NCBI GenBank assembly: GCA_026692845.1
Contig: JAPLNM010000146.1
Coordinates: forward strand, 1-39,057
Direction of reading: 5' to 3'
Source: Planctomycetota bacterium
GTDB taxonomy: Bacteria; Planctomycetota; Planctomycetia; Pirellulales; Pirellulaceae
Length of the DNA stretch: 39,057 bases
Part shown: piece by piece, positions 27,230 to 34,812 of the stretch
How the letters are laid out: each line of letters begins with the position of its first letter
How positions within the stretch are numbered: position 1 is the stretch's first letter
Made by a program: the position numbers and the translations under genes
Notes under the pieces: generated by a model
Databases searched by the model: none
Told to the model about the DNA's origin: nothing
Seen by the model: only the letters and a program-made list of their open reading frames with translations

Positions 27230-28443
27230 GCAAACTCTTCCCCCAACTTCCCGACGACTCGAAACGCTACGCGATCGTCGGCGGCACAGCGATCCTTCCC
27301 GATCGATGCATCGAAAACGCCTACGTCGAGTGGTCCGAAGGCACCTTGACGCGCGTCGGACCTTTGCCCAAACGGATCCCCAAGTCGGTCGAAACGCTCG
27401 AGGCAATCGGGTCTTACATCGCTCCAGGTTGGATCGATATCCACGTCCACGGCGGGGCAGGGGCGGATTTCATGGACGGAACTGTCGAAGCGATCCAGAC
27501 GGCCTGCCAATCCCATCTCAAGCACGGTACGACCACCCTTTTCCCCACCACCACGACCGGGTCGCACGAATCGATACTTCGCATGATCGAAGCCGTCGAG
27601 GCGACCAAACGATCGGCCGATGCGAGCCTGCCATCGATCGAAGGGGTCCACCTCTATGGACCTTATTTCACCCCTGAAAAGTCCGGGTGCCACCGAAAAG
27701 AAGGATGCAGGGCTCCGGTACGCTCGGAGTTCGAGCAATATTTCCAAGCAGGCACCGTCGCGATAGCAACCTGCGCCGCAGAACTCGACGGCTGCGCTAA
27801 TTTCTATCGCTACGCAAAAAAACAAGGCTGTCTAGTCACCTGCGGACACTCCAACTCCAGCTGGACCGAGATGGCCACTGCCCACAAATGCGGAATGTCC
27901 CACGTCGATCACTTCTGGTGCGCCATGTCCTCGGTCGCCTCAGTCCGCACCCGTCTTGGAACCCCCATGCAAGGCAGCATGCTTGAATTTGTTCTGGCCC
28001 ACCCAACGATGAGCACTGAAGTCATCGCCGATGGATACCATCTTGCACCCGAACTCCTCGAGTTCGCTTGGCAAATGAAAAAATCGACCATGCTCTGCTT
28101 GGTCAGCGATACAAGCCGTGCCTTGGACATGCCCCCAGGCAAATACGCCTTTGGGCATCCGGAAGAAAACGTCTGGATCGAAAGCACCGGCAAGGTCGGA
28201 CTCAGCCCGGCCGGGGGACTCGCAAGCTCCGTCGTCGCCTTGGACCACTGCGTGCGTCACATGGCCAAGGCAACGAAGATCCCGCTCTGGGAGATCGTCC
28301 GCATGGCGACCCTGACTCCGGCCGAAAGGACCGGAATCGCCGCAGACCGCGGGAGCCTCGAGGCGGGCAAACGGGCTGACCTGCTCGTGCTCGACAAACG
28401 GCTGCAAGTTCAAAAGGTCTTTTACACGAGCACATCGCGGTAG
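27226..28443 (+). CDS. nagA: NagA-like N-acetylglucosamine-6-phosphate deacetylase, divergent metal site
   Basis: A 405-residue amidohydrolase of the NagA type, which removes acetate from GlcNAc-6-phosphate in amino-sugar catabolism. Visible: GWIDIHVHG (HVH 73-75), GTTTLFPTTTTG, CGHS (His208), SHVDHFWCAM (His226), ADGYH (His272) and LVSDTSR (Asp295, the presumed catalytic Asp), then SPAGGLASSVVALD and LTPAERTGI. The usual HLEGP loop reads HLYGP (Tyr144), so the Glu that binds metal in E. coli NagA is missing. It may therefore use another metal arrangement or another substrate. Its ATG overlaps the stop of the GYF protein by four bases. The stop faces the ABC ATPase stop with one base between. 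No nagB or transporter lies nearby. Confidence 0.8.
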   Translation: MSKLFPQLPDDSKRYAIVGGTAILPDRCIENAYVEWSEGTLTRVGPLPKRIPKSVETLEAIGSYIAPGWIDIHVHGGAGADFMDGTVEAIQTACQSHLKHGTTTLFPTTTTGSHESILRMIEAVEATKRSADASLPSIEGVHLYGPYFTPEKSGCHRKEGCRAPVRSEFEQYFQAGTVAIATCAAELDGCANFYRYAKKQGCLVTCGHSNSSWTEMATAHKCGMSHVDHFWCAMSSVASVRTRLGTPMQGSMLEFVLAHPTMSTEVIADGYHLAPELLEFAWQMKKSTMLCLVSDTSRALDMPPGKYAFGHPEENVWIESTGKVGLSPAGGLASSVVALDHCVRHMAKATKIPLWEIVRMATLTPAERTGIAADRGSLEAGKRADLLVLDKRLQVQKVFYTSTSR

Positions 28444-28444
28444 C

Positions 28445-29146
28445 CTACTGCCGCGTAACACTCCGGCGCATCGCCTCGGCGACCTCCTCGAGGATCGTCA
28501 AGCGACCTCCATAAGTCCGCTTGAGATTCTCCTCGGTGAAGACCTGCTCGATAGGCCCCCAAGCCACCGCATGAACGTTGATCAATAGAACATGATCAAA
28601 GTACTGCGGCACGGTGTGCAAGTCATGATGCACCACCAAAATCGTCTTGCCCAAATCGCGCTGCTGGCCGAGTACATGAATGATCGACTGCTCGGTCGCC
28701 GCGTCGACGGCCGCAAACGGTTCATCCAAGAGCATGATGTCCGAAGATTGGACCAAGGCCCTGGCCAAGAACGTTCGCTGCTGCTGGCCACCGGATAACT
28801 GACTGATCTGCCGGTCCTTCAAATCCGCGATCCCGACGCGATCCAGGGCTTCGATCGCTCGTTGGCGATGCTCACGCCTGGTCCTGCGAAACCACCCGAT
28901 CTCGCGATACATCCCCATGAGCACCACATCCAGAACCGTCGATGGAAAATCCCAGTCGACACTCTCTCGCTGCGGTACATACGCGATGCGATGACGCTGC
29001 GGTCCGATAGGCTCTCCAAGGACCCGGATCGACCCACTGACCCTAGGCACCAACTCCAAAATCGCTTTGATCAACGTGCTTTTGCCAGCACCGTTGGGAC
29101 CGACGATCCCGCCCAAGGAAATTTCAATCGCAGGTTCTGTATTCAT
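28445..29146 (-). CDS. Metal-type ABC transporter ATPase, N-terminal strands missing
   Basis: A 233-residue ATPase from the Met of MNTEPAIEIS; the frame is open 34 codons further to 29248 but those residues look unlike any ABC protein. Walker A GPNGAGKST sits at 16-24, then the Q-loop YVPQRESVDWDFP, the signature LSGGQQQR, Walker B IMLLDEP and the switch VVHHDLHTV. QRESVDWDFPSTVLDVVLMG is typical of manganese/zinc/iron importers (MntB/ZnuC/TroB type). In that family about 40-45 residues precede the Walker A Lys; here only 21 do, so the A-loop aromatic and first beta strands are lost. No permease or binding protein gene is adjacent. It may be a decaying remnant or an atypical ATPase. Confidence 0.8.
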   Translation of the reverse strand: MNTEPAIEISLGGIVGPNGAGKSTLIKAILELVPRVSGSIRVLGEPIGPQRHRIAYVPQRESVDWDFPSTVLDVVLMGMYREIGWFRRTRREHRQRAIEALDRVGIADLKDRQISQLSGGQQQRTFLARALVQSSDIMLLDEPFAAVDAATEQSIIHVLGQQRDLGKTILVVHHDLHTVPQYFDHVLLINVHAVAWGPIEQVFTEENLKRTYGGRLTILEEVAEAMRRSVTRQ

Positions 29147-29240
29147 ATCGAGCCATTTTACGTTACTATTTGACCTTCTCGTATAGGTTTTTCCGGATCG
29201 GTGTCCCGGAAATCCCCCCAACCTGCAGGAATCGATCGCC

Positions 29241-29858
29241 TTGTCCAAGCTGTACTTCTACTACTCGACGATGAACGCAGGCAAATCCACGATCCTGCTG
29301 CAATCGAGCTACAACTACCGCGAGCGGGGCATGCGCACGTTGGTTTTCGGACCAGAAATCGACGACCGTTTCGGAAAAGCAAAAGTCAGCTCGCGTATCG
29401 GCCTGTCGTCCGATGCAATCCCCTTCAAACCCGCCGACAACCTCTTTCGAATCACCCAGCGCGAACACGATGCCTCCTGCATCCATTGCGTCCTGGTCGA
29501 CGAAGCCCAATTCTTGACCAAAGCCCAAGTCCGCCAGCTCGGCGATATTGCCGATCGACTCTCCATCCCGGTGCTCGCCTATGGCCTTCGGACCGACTTC
29601 CAAGGCAACTTGTTCGAAGGTAGCCAATACCTGTTGGCTTGGGCCGATAGCCTCACGGAAATCAAAACCATCTGCCACTGCGGCCGCAAAGCGACGATGG
29701 TCCTGAGGATCGACTCCGAGGGTCGAGCCGTCCGCGATGGCGAACAGATCCAAATCGGCGGAAACGATCGTTACGTTACGGTTTGCCGAAGGCACTTCTA
29801 TGAAGGGCTCATCGAGCGATCCTCCGACCAACTCCCTTTCGAAGACCTCGGCAATTGA
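29241..29858 (+). CDS. tdk: Thymidine kinase (type II)
   Basis: A 205-residue enzyme that phosphorylates thymidine in the salvage pathway. The P-loop STMNAGKST comes early, followed by LVDEAQF (Walker B with catalytic Glu), [14 protein letters not shown] and a zinc ribbon with CHCGRKA and CRRHF. The start is TTG at 29241, since [16 protein letters not shown] matches the family N-terminus and no ATG is suitably placed; no strong Shine-Dalgarno site is present. Length agrees with E. coli Tdk (about 205). It is followed 10 bp later by the DUF423 gene and is divergent from the ABC ATPase. Confidence 0.95.
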   Translation: MSKLYFYYSTMNAGKSTILLQSSYNYRERGMRTLVFGPEIDDRFGKAKVSSRIGLSSDAIPFKPADNLFRITQREHDASCIHCVLVDEAQFLTKAQVRQLGDIADRLSIPVLAYGLRTDFQGNLFEGSQYLLAWADSLTEIKTICHCGRKATMVLRIDSEGRAVRDGEQIQIGGNDRYVTVCRRHFYEGLIERSSDQLPFEDLGN

Positions 29859-29868
29859 ACCATCGAAC

Positions 29869-30309
29869 ATGACCAACCTAACTCGCATCCTTCTTTTCCT
29901 GGCAGCTATCTCCGGTGCGATCAGCGTGGGCATCGGCGCCATGGGCGCTCATAGCTTGCCCAAGCGACTTCAATCCCAAGGCTTTTCGCAAGAGCAGGTC
30001 GACAAGAAGCTCGATCAATGCGAGTTGGCCACCCGGTACCAAATGTTCCATGCCTTGGCGGTCCTGGTCCTGACCTTGAGCGGCCATGCCTCGCGTTCGA
30101 GACTGGCGCTGGCCGCCTCGGTCCTGATGCTCTTGGGCACCCTAGGCTTCTCAGGGGGACTCTATAGCATGGTCTTTGCTGACGAAATCATCCACTGGAG
30201 CATCGTCCCGATCGGGGGCTCGCTTTTCATCCTAGGCTGGCTGCATCTTGGAGCCTCGGCGCTCGGTAGCAGCTCAGTTACGGCTCCGCCGGGACAAGTC
30301 CGAATATAG
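29869..30309 (+). CDS. DUF423 small membrane protein (YwdK type)
   Basis: A 146-residue membrane protein of the DUF423 family. It has four hydrophobic helices and the family block GAISVGIGAMGAHSLP near the start. A conserved RYQMFHALAVLVL follows in the middle, then GLYSMVFA and IPIGG-like segments near the end. Function is unknown. The ATG at 29869 lies 10 bases after the tdk stop, so the two probably share a transcript. A longer upstream reading in this frame would overlap tdk and is not family-like. Confidence 0.9.
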   Translation: MTNLTRILLFLAAISGAISVGIGAMGAHSLPKRLQSQGFSQEQVDKKLDQCELATRYQMFHALAVLVLTLSGHASRSRLALAASVLMLLGTLGFSGGLYSMVFADEIIHWSIVPIGGSLFILGWLHLGASALGSSSVTAPPGQVRI

Positions 30310-30340
30310 GCTCTTGGCCACCGTTGGCTTTATGCCGAAC

Positions 30341-30426
30341 GTAGCCACCTGTCGCCAGACGTAGCCACCTGTCGCCAGACGGTGGAAGCCTGTCGCCAGA
30401 CGTAGCCACCTGTCGCCAGACGGTGG
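30341..30426. repeat. Four ~20-bp tandem repeats with CCACC/GGTGG hairpins
   Basis: GTAGCCACCTGTCGCCAGAC is present at 30341, 30361 and 30402, and a variant GGTGGAAGCCTGTCGCCAGAC at 30381. CCACC (30365-30369) can pair with GGTGG (30381-30385), and again 30406-30410 with 30422-30426. The array fills the convergent gap between the DUF423 gene and ppdK and may terminate both transcripts. Confidence 0.85.
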
Positions 30427-30493
30427 AGGCGTTACTCGCGCCGCTGTCCACCGCTTGGCAGCGGATGGCTACGATTCGACAGCAAAAGCCCAA

Positions 30494-33298
30494 CTATCGC
30501 TTCGAGACCGTCTTGGACTTCGTCGCTCCCTTGGCAGCCTTGGTGTCTTTGACCACCTTGGCCGAAGGTGCCTTGGCCGGATGCCGCAAGGCAGCTTGGG
30601 CGGCCGCCAAGCGTGCGATCGGCACGCGGAACGGACTGCAACTGACGTAGTTCAAACCGATCATGTGGCAGAACTCCACCGAGTTGGGATCTCCTCCGTG
30701 CTCACCGCAGATACCGATCTTCAAATCGCTGCGGGTCGATCGGCCCTTCTCGACTCCGATCTTCATCAATTGTCCTACCCCGCCGCGATCGATCGATGCG
30801 AATGGGTTGGCCTTGATGATGTCAAGCCCTTGGTAAGCCGGCAAGAACGAACCGGAATCGTCACGGCTCATTCCGAGCGCCGTTTGGGTCAAGTCGTTCG
30901 TGCCGAACGAGAAGAACTCGGCCGACTCGGCGATCTCGTCGGCGGTGATCGCTCCGCGAGGAACTTCGATCATCGTACCAACACTGTAAGCGAACTTCTT
31001 GCCCGCAGCCTTCATCACCTCGGCCGCGACGCGATGGACGATCTCGACCTGAAGATCCAACTCACGCTTGAATCCGACCAGAGGAACCATTACCTCAGGC
31101 TTGACCTTAACGCCCTCCTTGAGCACCGTGACGGCCGCTTGGAAAATCGCCCGAGCTTGCATCTCGGTGATCTCTGGACGGATGATTCCGAGTCGGCAAC
31201 CGCGGAAGCCGAGCATGGGGTTGAACTCGTGGAGCTCATTGACCATCTTGGCAACCTCGGCGACCGTTGTCCCGAGCTGCTTGGCGACTTCTTCTTGACC
31301 CTTCTTGTTGTCCGATTGGGGCAAGAATTCGTGCAACGGTGGATCGAGCAAACGAACGCATGCTGGCAGACCATCGAGGGCTCGGAAGATCCCTTCGAAG
31401 TCCTTCTGTTGGTAAGGCAAAAGCGTGGCCAATGCCGACTTGCGAGCGTCCTCGGACTTGGCCAGAATCATTTGCCGAACGGCGATGATCCGATCCCCTT
31501 CGAAGAACATGTGCTCGGTACGGCAAAGTCCAATCCCTTCGGCACCAAACGCGATAGCGTTGAGGACCTGATCGGGTTGATCGGCATTGGTGCGGAGTCC
31601 CAACGTGCGGTACTTGTCGGCAAGCTTCATCATGAAGTCATAGTATTGAAAAACCTTCGAGTCCTTGGGCTTGAGGGTCTTGCCTACCAAAACTTGCTTG
31701 AGCTCGCTGTCGGCCGTGTCGATCTTGCCATGGAACACCTCACCGGTCGTCCCGTTGATGCTGATCGGATCGCCTTCCTTGAGCGTGACTCCCTTGCACT
31801 TAAGCACGCCCTTGTGGTAGTCGATCTCGATGTCACCGGCGCCGGCAACACAGACCTTACCCATCTGACGGGCCACGAGCGCCGCGTGGCTCGATACACC
31901 ACCGCGAGCTGTGAGGATCCCGTCGGCTGCGATCATCCCGCGAAGATCTTCTGGGCTCGTTTCGATCCGAGCCAAAACGACGTTTTGGCCCTTTGCGGCA
32001 AGCTCTTCGGCTTTGCCTGCGGTGAATACCACCGCCCCGGATGCGGCTCCAGGACCGGCAGGCAATCCAACGGCCAACAATCGACCGTCCTTCTTGGCTT
32101 TGTCGTAAGCCTTGATGTCGAAGATCGGCTGAAGCAATTGGTTCAAGGCTTCTGGATCCCCGGACTTGATCGCATGCTCAGGGGTCATGAGCTTCTCTTT
32201 GACCATGTCGTGCGCGATTTTCACGTAAGCCAACGCGGTACGCTTACCGTTTCGCGTCTGCAACATGTAGAGAGTCTTGTTCTCGATCGTGAACTCAAAG
32301 TCCTGGACGTCTCCAAAGTTCCTCTCGAGGATCTTGCGAACATCGACAAGCTCTTTGTAAGCAGGTCCGAGGATCTTGTCCTTGGCCATGTCGGAAATCT
32401 TCAGCGGTGTTCGTACACCCGCTACGACGTCCTCGCCCTGGGCGTTGACCAAGTACTCACCATAGAAAACGTTCTCGCCGTTGGCTGGATCGCGTGTGAA
32501 GGCTACGCCCGTTGCGCAGTCTTCGCCCATGTTGCCAAAGACCATGCTCTGGATGTTGACCGCAGTGCCCCATTCGTCGGGAATTCGGTACTTCTGTCGG
32601 TAAAGAATCGCTCGCTCGTTCATCCAAGATCCAAAGACGGCTTGAACGGCACCCTCAAGTTGCTTCATCGGCTCGTTGGGGAAGGCCTTGCCTGTCCACT
32701 CCTTGATGAGCTTCTTGTAGCGCTTGACCAACTCCTGCAAATGCTCAGCCGTCAAATCGGTATCCTCTTTGACTTTGACCTCACGCTTCAGACCGTCCAT
32801 GACCTCTTCAAACGGTTCGTGGTCGTTCTCGTTCTTCTTCTGAATGCCCATGACCACGTCGCCGTACATCTGGATAAAGCGGCGATAGGAATCCCATGCG
32901 AATCGAGGATTCTTGGTCGCTACGGCCAGCCCTTCGGTGGCCGCATCGTTGAGCCCCAAGTTCAAAATAGTGTCCATCATCCCAGGCATCGAATCGCGAG
33001 CACCCGATCGGACCGAGACCAACAATGGATTCTTAATGTCCCCAAACTTTTTGCCAGTCTCCTTCTCAAGCCACTTGACGGCCTTCTCCAACTCACTGGA
33101 CAATTCTGCTGGATACTTACGTCCATTCTTGTAATAGTTGACGCAAACCTCCGTCGTGATCGTAAAACCCGACGGAACTGGAAGTCCAATCTTGGTCATC
33201 TGAGCTAGGTTGGCTCCCTTGCCTCCCAGCAAGGACTTCATGTCCCCGCCGCCGTCGGTTTTGGATTTGCCAAAGAAATAGATGAGTTTAGTTGCCAT
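30494..33298 (-). CDS. ppdK: Pyruvate, phosphate dikinase
   Basis: Interconverts ATP, phosphate and pyruvate with AMP, pyrophosphate and PEP; links glycolysis and gluconeogenesis in the cytosol. About 934 residues from the ATG at 33298 ([13 protein letters not shown], then [10 protein letters not shown]). An extension to 33379 is open but not family-like. The nucleotide-binding domain has [16 protein letters not shown]. The swivelling domain has [12 protein letters not shown] with the phosphorylated His471, and the PEP/pyruvate barrel ends with [10 protein letters not shown], where Cys864 is the expected catalytic residue. The length is a little above the usual 870-910. The excess is a Lys/Ala-rich tail ([20 protein letters not shown]) of unknown role. 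It is monocistronic. Confidence 0.96.
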   Translation of the reverse strand: MATKLIYFFGKSKTDGGGDMKSLLGGKGANLAQMTKIGLPVPSGFTITTEVCVNYYKNGRKYPAELSSELEKAVKWLEKETGKKFGDIKNPLLVSVRSGARDSMPGMMDTILNLGLNDAATEGLAVATKNPRFAWDSYRRFIQMYGDVVMGIQKKNENDHEPFEEVMDGLKREVKVKEDTDLTAEHLQELVKRYKKLIKEWTGKAFPNEPMKQLEGAVQAVFGSWMNERAILYRQKYRIPDEWGTAVNIQSMVFGNMGEDCATGVAFTRDPANGENVFYGEYLVNAQGEDVVAGVRTPLKISDMAKDKILGPAYKELVDVRKILERNFGDVQDFEFTIENKTLYMLQTRNGKRTALAYVKIAHDMVKEKLMTPEHAIKSGDPEALNQLLQPIFDIKAYDKAKKDGRLLAVGLPAGPGAASGAVVFTAGKAEELAAKGQNVVLARIETSPEDLRGMIAADGILTARGGVSSHAALVARQMGKVCVAGAGDIEIDYHKGVLKCKGVTLKEGDPISINGTTGEVFHGKIDTADSELKQVLVGKTLKPKDSKVFQYYDFMMKLADKYRTLGLRTNADQPDQVLNAIAFGAEGIGLCRTEHMFFEGDRIIAVRQMILAKSEDARKSALATLLPYQQKDFEGIFRALDGLPACVRLLDPPLHEFLPQSDNKKGQEEVAKQLGTTVAEVAKMVNELHEFNPMLGFRGCRLGIIRPEITEMQARAIFQAAVTVLKEGVKVKPEVMVPLVGFKRELDLQVEIVHRVAAEVMKAAGKKFAYSVGTMIEVPRGAITADEIAESAEFFSFGTNDLTQTALGMSRDDSGSFLPAYQGLDIIKANPFASIDRGGVGQLMKIGVEKGRSTRSDLKIGICGEHGGDPNSVEFCHMIGLNYVSCSPFRVPIARLAAAQAALRHPAKAPSAKVVKDTKAAKGATKSKTVSKR

Positions 33299-33522
33299 AG
33301 CTGGACTGAAGACTCCAAAATAGTTGTGCGAAATCAAAGGGAATGTCGGCTTCCTACCGCCGTTAACCCCACCTGTCACTGTCAGACCGAAAGTTTAAGC
33401 CTGCCCGGTATAACCGTCAATTACCGAACAACCCGTAAAACCATGGTCCGACCCCACCCTCGACCGTGACTCGATGCTCCCCCCAGAATCCCATATCGGA
33501 TCTATCAAAAGAATTTTGTGCG

Positions 33523-34347
33523 ATGCCCACAGATCCAAAGCCCGCCTCTCGAATCGATTCCCCCTGCGACTGGCATTCAATCGCCCCCTGGATGACTTGC
33601 TCGCTGATCCTTTGCTCGCTGGCCATGGTCATGCTGCCTGCCTGGACCTTCGCCCAATCCGACGAAGAGTTGCCCAAACCCATCCTCAAACCGAACCAAC
33701 TCGGAATCACCCAGTCGATCCAAAAGTCCAAACTCCCTATCGATCTGCCTATCGACCGCGAAATCTGTGTAAAGAAATCCAAAGGCCGATTCACCTTGAA
33801 CCTGGACAAAGCGTTCGAATGCAATCTCCAGATCCTCCCGGCCAAGACCCTCGAACTCGTCGGGCAGTCCCAAGGCCAATGGCGAATCAAGTCCGAAAAC
33901 CTCGACGCCGAAATCATCCTTACGGTTCAAAGCGAACCCGCCTTGGACTGGCACGTCTCCTGCGCCGTGCAGATCCCCTCGGAAACCGATGGTCCCCTGG
34001 TTGCCCTCGGACCCGATGACCCCGAATCGGTTCTTCGACGTCTAAACGCCTACGACCACTGGCTAAAAAACACCGTCGATCGATGGAATTTTTCATCGGC
34101 AAGTTCCCCCAAGCTCACCCGCCCTAGCAGCTCTACACGCCCAAGAAACGCTATCCGCCCGAACACCGAGCAAACGGCCAGATCGTATGCGGCTAGTTCG
34201 TATGCGGCTCGCTCGTATGGAGCTCGGCAAAAGGAAACCCAACGCTCGGTGGAACGATGGACTCAAATCGAACAACTCGCCTCGCAAATTTTCAACGCGG
34301 CTCATGTCCAGTGCGAACTGATCCCCGCGCCGATCGATGGCCCCTAA
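33523..34347 (+). CDS. Secreted protein of unknown function with SYAAR repeats
   Basis: I do not recognise a family. About 274 residues from the ATG at 33523; a GTG at 33466 would add 19 residues. The signal-like helix MTCSLILCSLAMVMLPAWTF ends near AQS. The mature part is beta-rich to about residue 190, then Ser/Arg-rich and repetitive (SYAASSYAARSYGAR), ending in a helix. Three 15-bp units cause the repeat. It lies upstream of the riboswitch in the same direction, but the riboswitch has its own promoter, so the two need not be linked. Confidence 0.7.
   Translation: MPTDPKPASRIDSPCDWHSIAPWMTCSLILCSLAMVMLPAWTFAQSDEELPKPILKPNQLGITQSIQKSKLPIDLPIDREICVKKSKGRFTLNLDKAFECNLQILPAKTLELVGQSQGQWRIKSENLDAEIILTVQSEPALDWHVSCAVQIPSETDGPLVALGPDDPESVLRRLNAYDHWLKNTVDRWNFSSASSPKLTRPSSSTRPRNAIRPNTEQTARSYAASSYAARSYGARQKETQRSVERWTQIEQLASQIFNAAHVQCELIPAPIDGP
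34183..34227 (+). repeat. In-frame 15-bp tandem repeat (three units)
   Basis: TCGTATGCGGCTAGT, TCGTATGCGGCTCGC and TCGTATGGAGCTCGG are adjacent units that encode the SYAAS/SYAAR/SYGAR pentapeptides of the secreted protein. Confidence 0.85.
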
Positions 34348-34365
34348 AAAGTTCTTGGCCGCCAG

Positions 34366-34393
34366 TTGACTATCGATTGGTTTTGAGTAAACT
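34366..34393 (+). promoter_or_regulatory. Probable sigma-70 promoter of the riboswitch transcript
   Basis: TTGACT (34366-34371) and TAAACT (34388-34393) are separated by 16 bases and match the -35 and -10 consensus at 5/6 and 4/6. Initiation near 34400 would leave about 40 bases before the aptamer. It follows the stop of the secreted protein by only 18 bases. Confidence 0.45.
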
Positions 34394-34437
34394 TATGGCA
34401 CTCCTTTGCGATTCGTTAAGAATGCTTTGGAGTAAAG

Positions 34438-34695
34438 CGCATGGTGACCTTCGAGCTTCAAAACTCCTAGGGCAACAGGGAACTCCGGTGCAATTCCGGG
34501 ACGGTCCGGCCGCTGTAAGTCGTCGCTGCGAACCCTTAAAGGTTCCCAGCAACGCATCCTCCTTCTGTTGATTTCATTCAAATTGAAGCGTGCCATTGGC
34601 ATCGACCGCATCTTGCAATAGCGAGCAATGCGGATCGATCGGCTGAGAAGGCAGTGAGGGTGTGGGAGACGGCAAGTCAGAAGACCTACCATGCG
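34438..34695 (+). promoter_or_regulatory. Cobalamin (AdoCbl-type) riboswitch aptamer
   Basis: The closing helix P1 is perfect over 8 bp: CGCATGGT (34438-34445) with ACCATGCG (34688-34695). The core reads AGGGAACTCCGGTGCAATTC from 34477, followed by CGGG, GGTCC and GGCCGCTGTAAG, the hallmark P3-P5 region of B12 riboswitches. The 3' B12 box AGTCAGAAGACCTACC lies at 34675-34690. Between them is a longer than usual variable region, with ATCGA-CCGCA (34601-34610) pairing to TGCGG-A-TCGAT (34629-34639). Aptamer length of about 258 is slightly large for the class because of that insert. Family knowledge: binding of adenosylcobalamin normally represses the downstream gene. Confidence 0.95.
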
Positions 34696-34752
34696 AAATC
34701 GTAGCCTAGTGCCTCCCGAGTCTGAGGCCGTTGCGGTGCCCATCCCTATCCC

Positions 34753-34794
34753 GGCTCCTTCGTGTCGATCATGACGAGGGTGCCTTTTGCTTTT
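34753..34794 (+). terminator. Rho-independent terminator of the riboswitch expression platform
   Basis: Stem GGC-T-CCTTCGT (34753-34763) pairs with ACGAGGG-T-GCC (34774-34784), with one T/T mismatch, one G/T pair and a 10-base loop. TTTTGCTTTT (34785-34794) follows. It ends 18 bases before the next ATG. The stretch GGAG-A-CGG (34665-34672) inside the aptamer can pair with CCG-G-CTCC (34751-34758). That would form an antiterminator when no ligand is bound, which is an inference. Confidence 0.75.
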
Positions 34795-34812
34795 CCATAG
34801 AAGGGTATTGCC

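Noticed and set aside
28445-29146. A complete metal ABC importer
   Set aside because: Only the ATPase is present and it is incomplete; no permease or binding protein is adjacent.
29166-29942. A 258-codon open frame on the minus strand
   Set aside because: Antisense to thymidine kinase, which is unambiguous.
30455-33208. A 917-codon open frame on the plus strand
   Set aside because: It lies fully opposite ppdK, whose product has all catalytic motifs; the plus-strand translation matches no family and is an antisense effect of codon bias.
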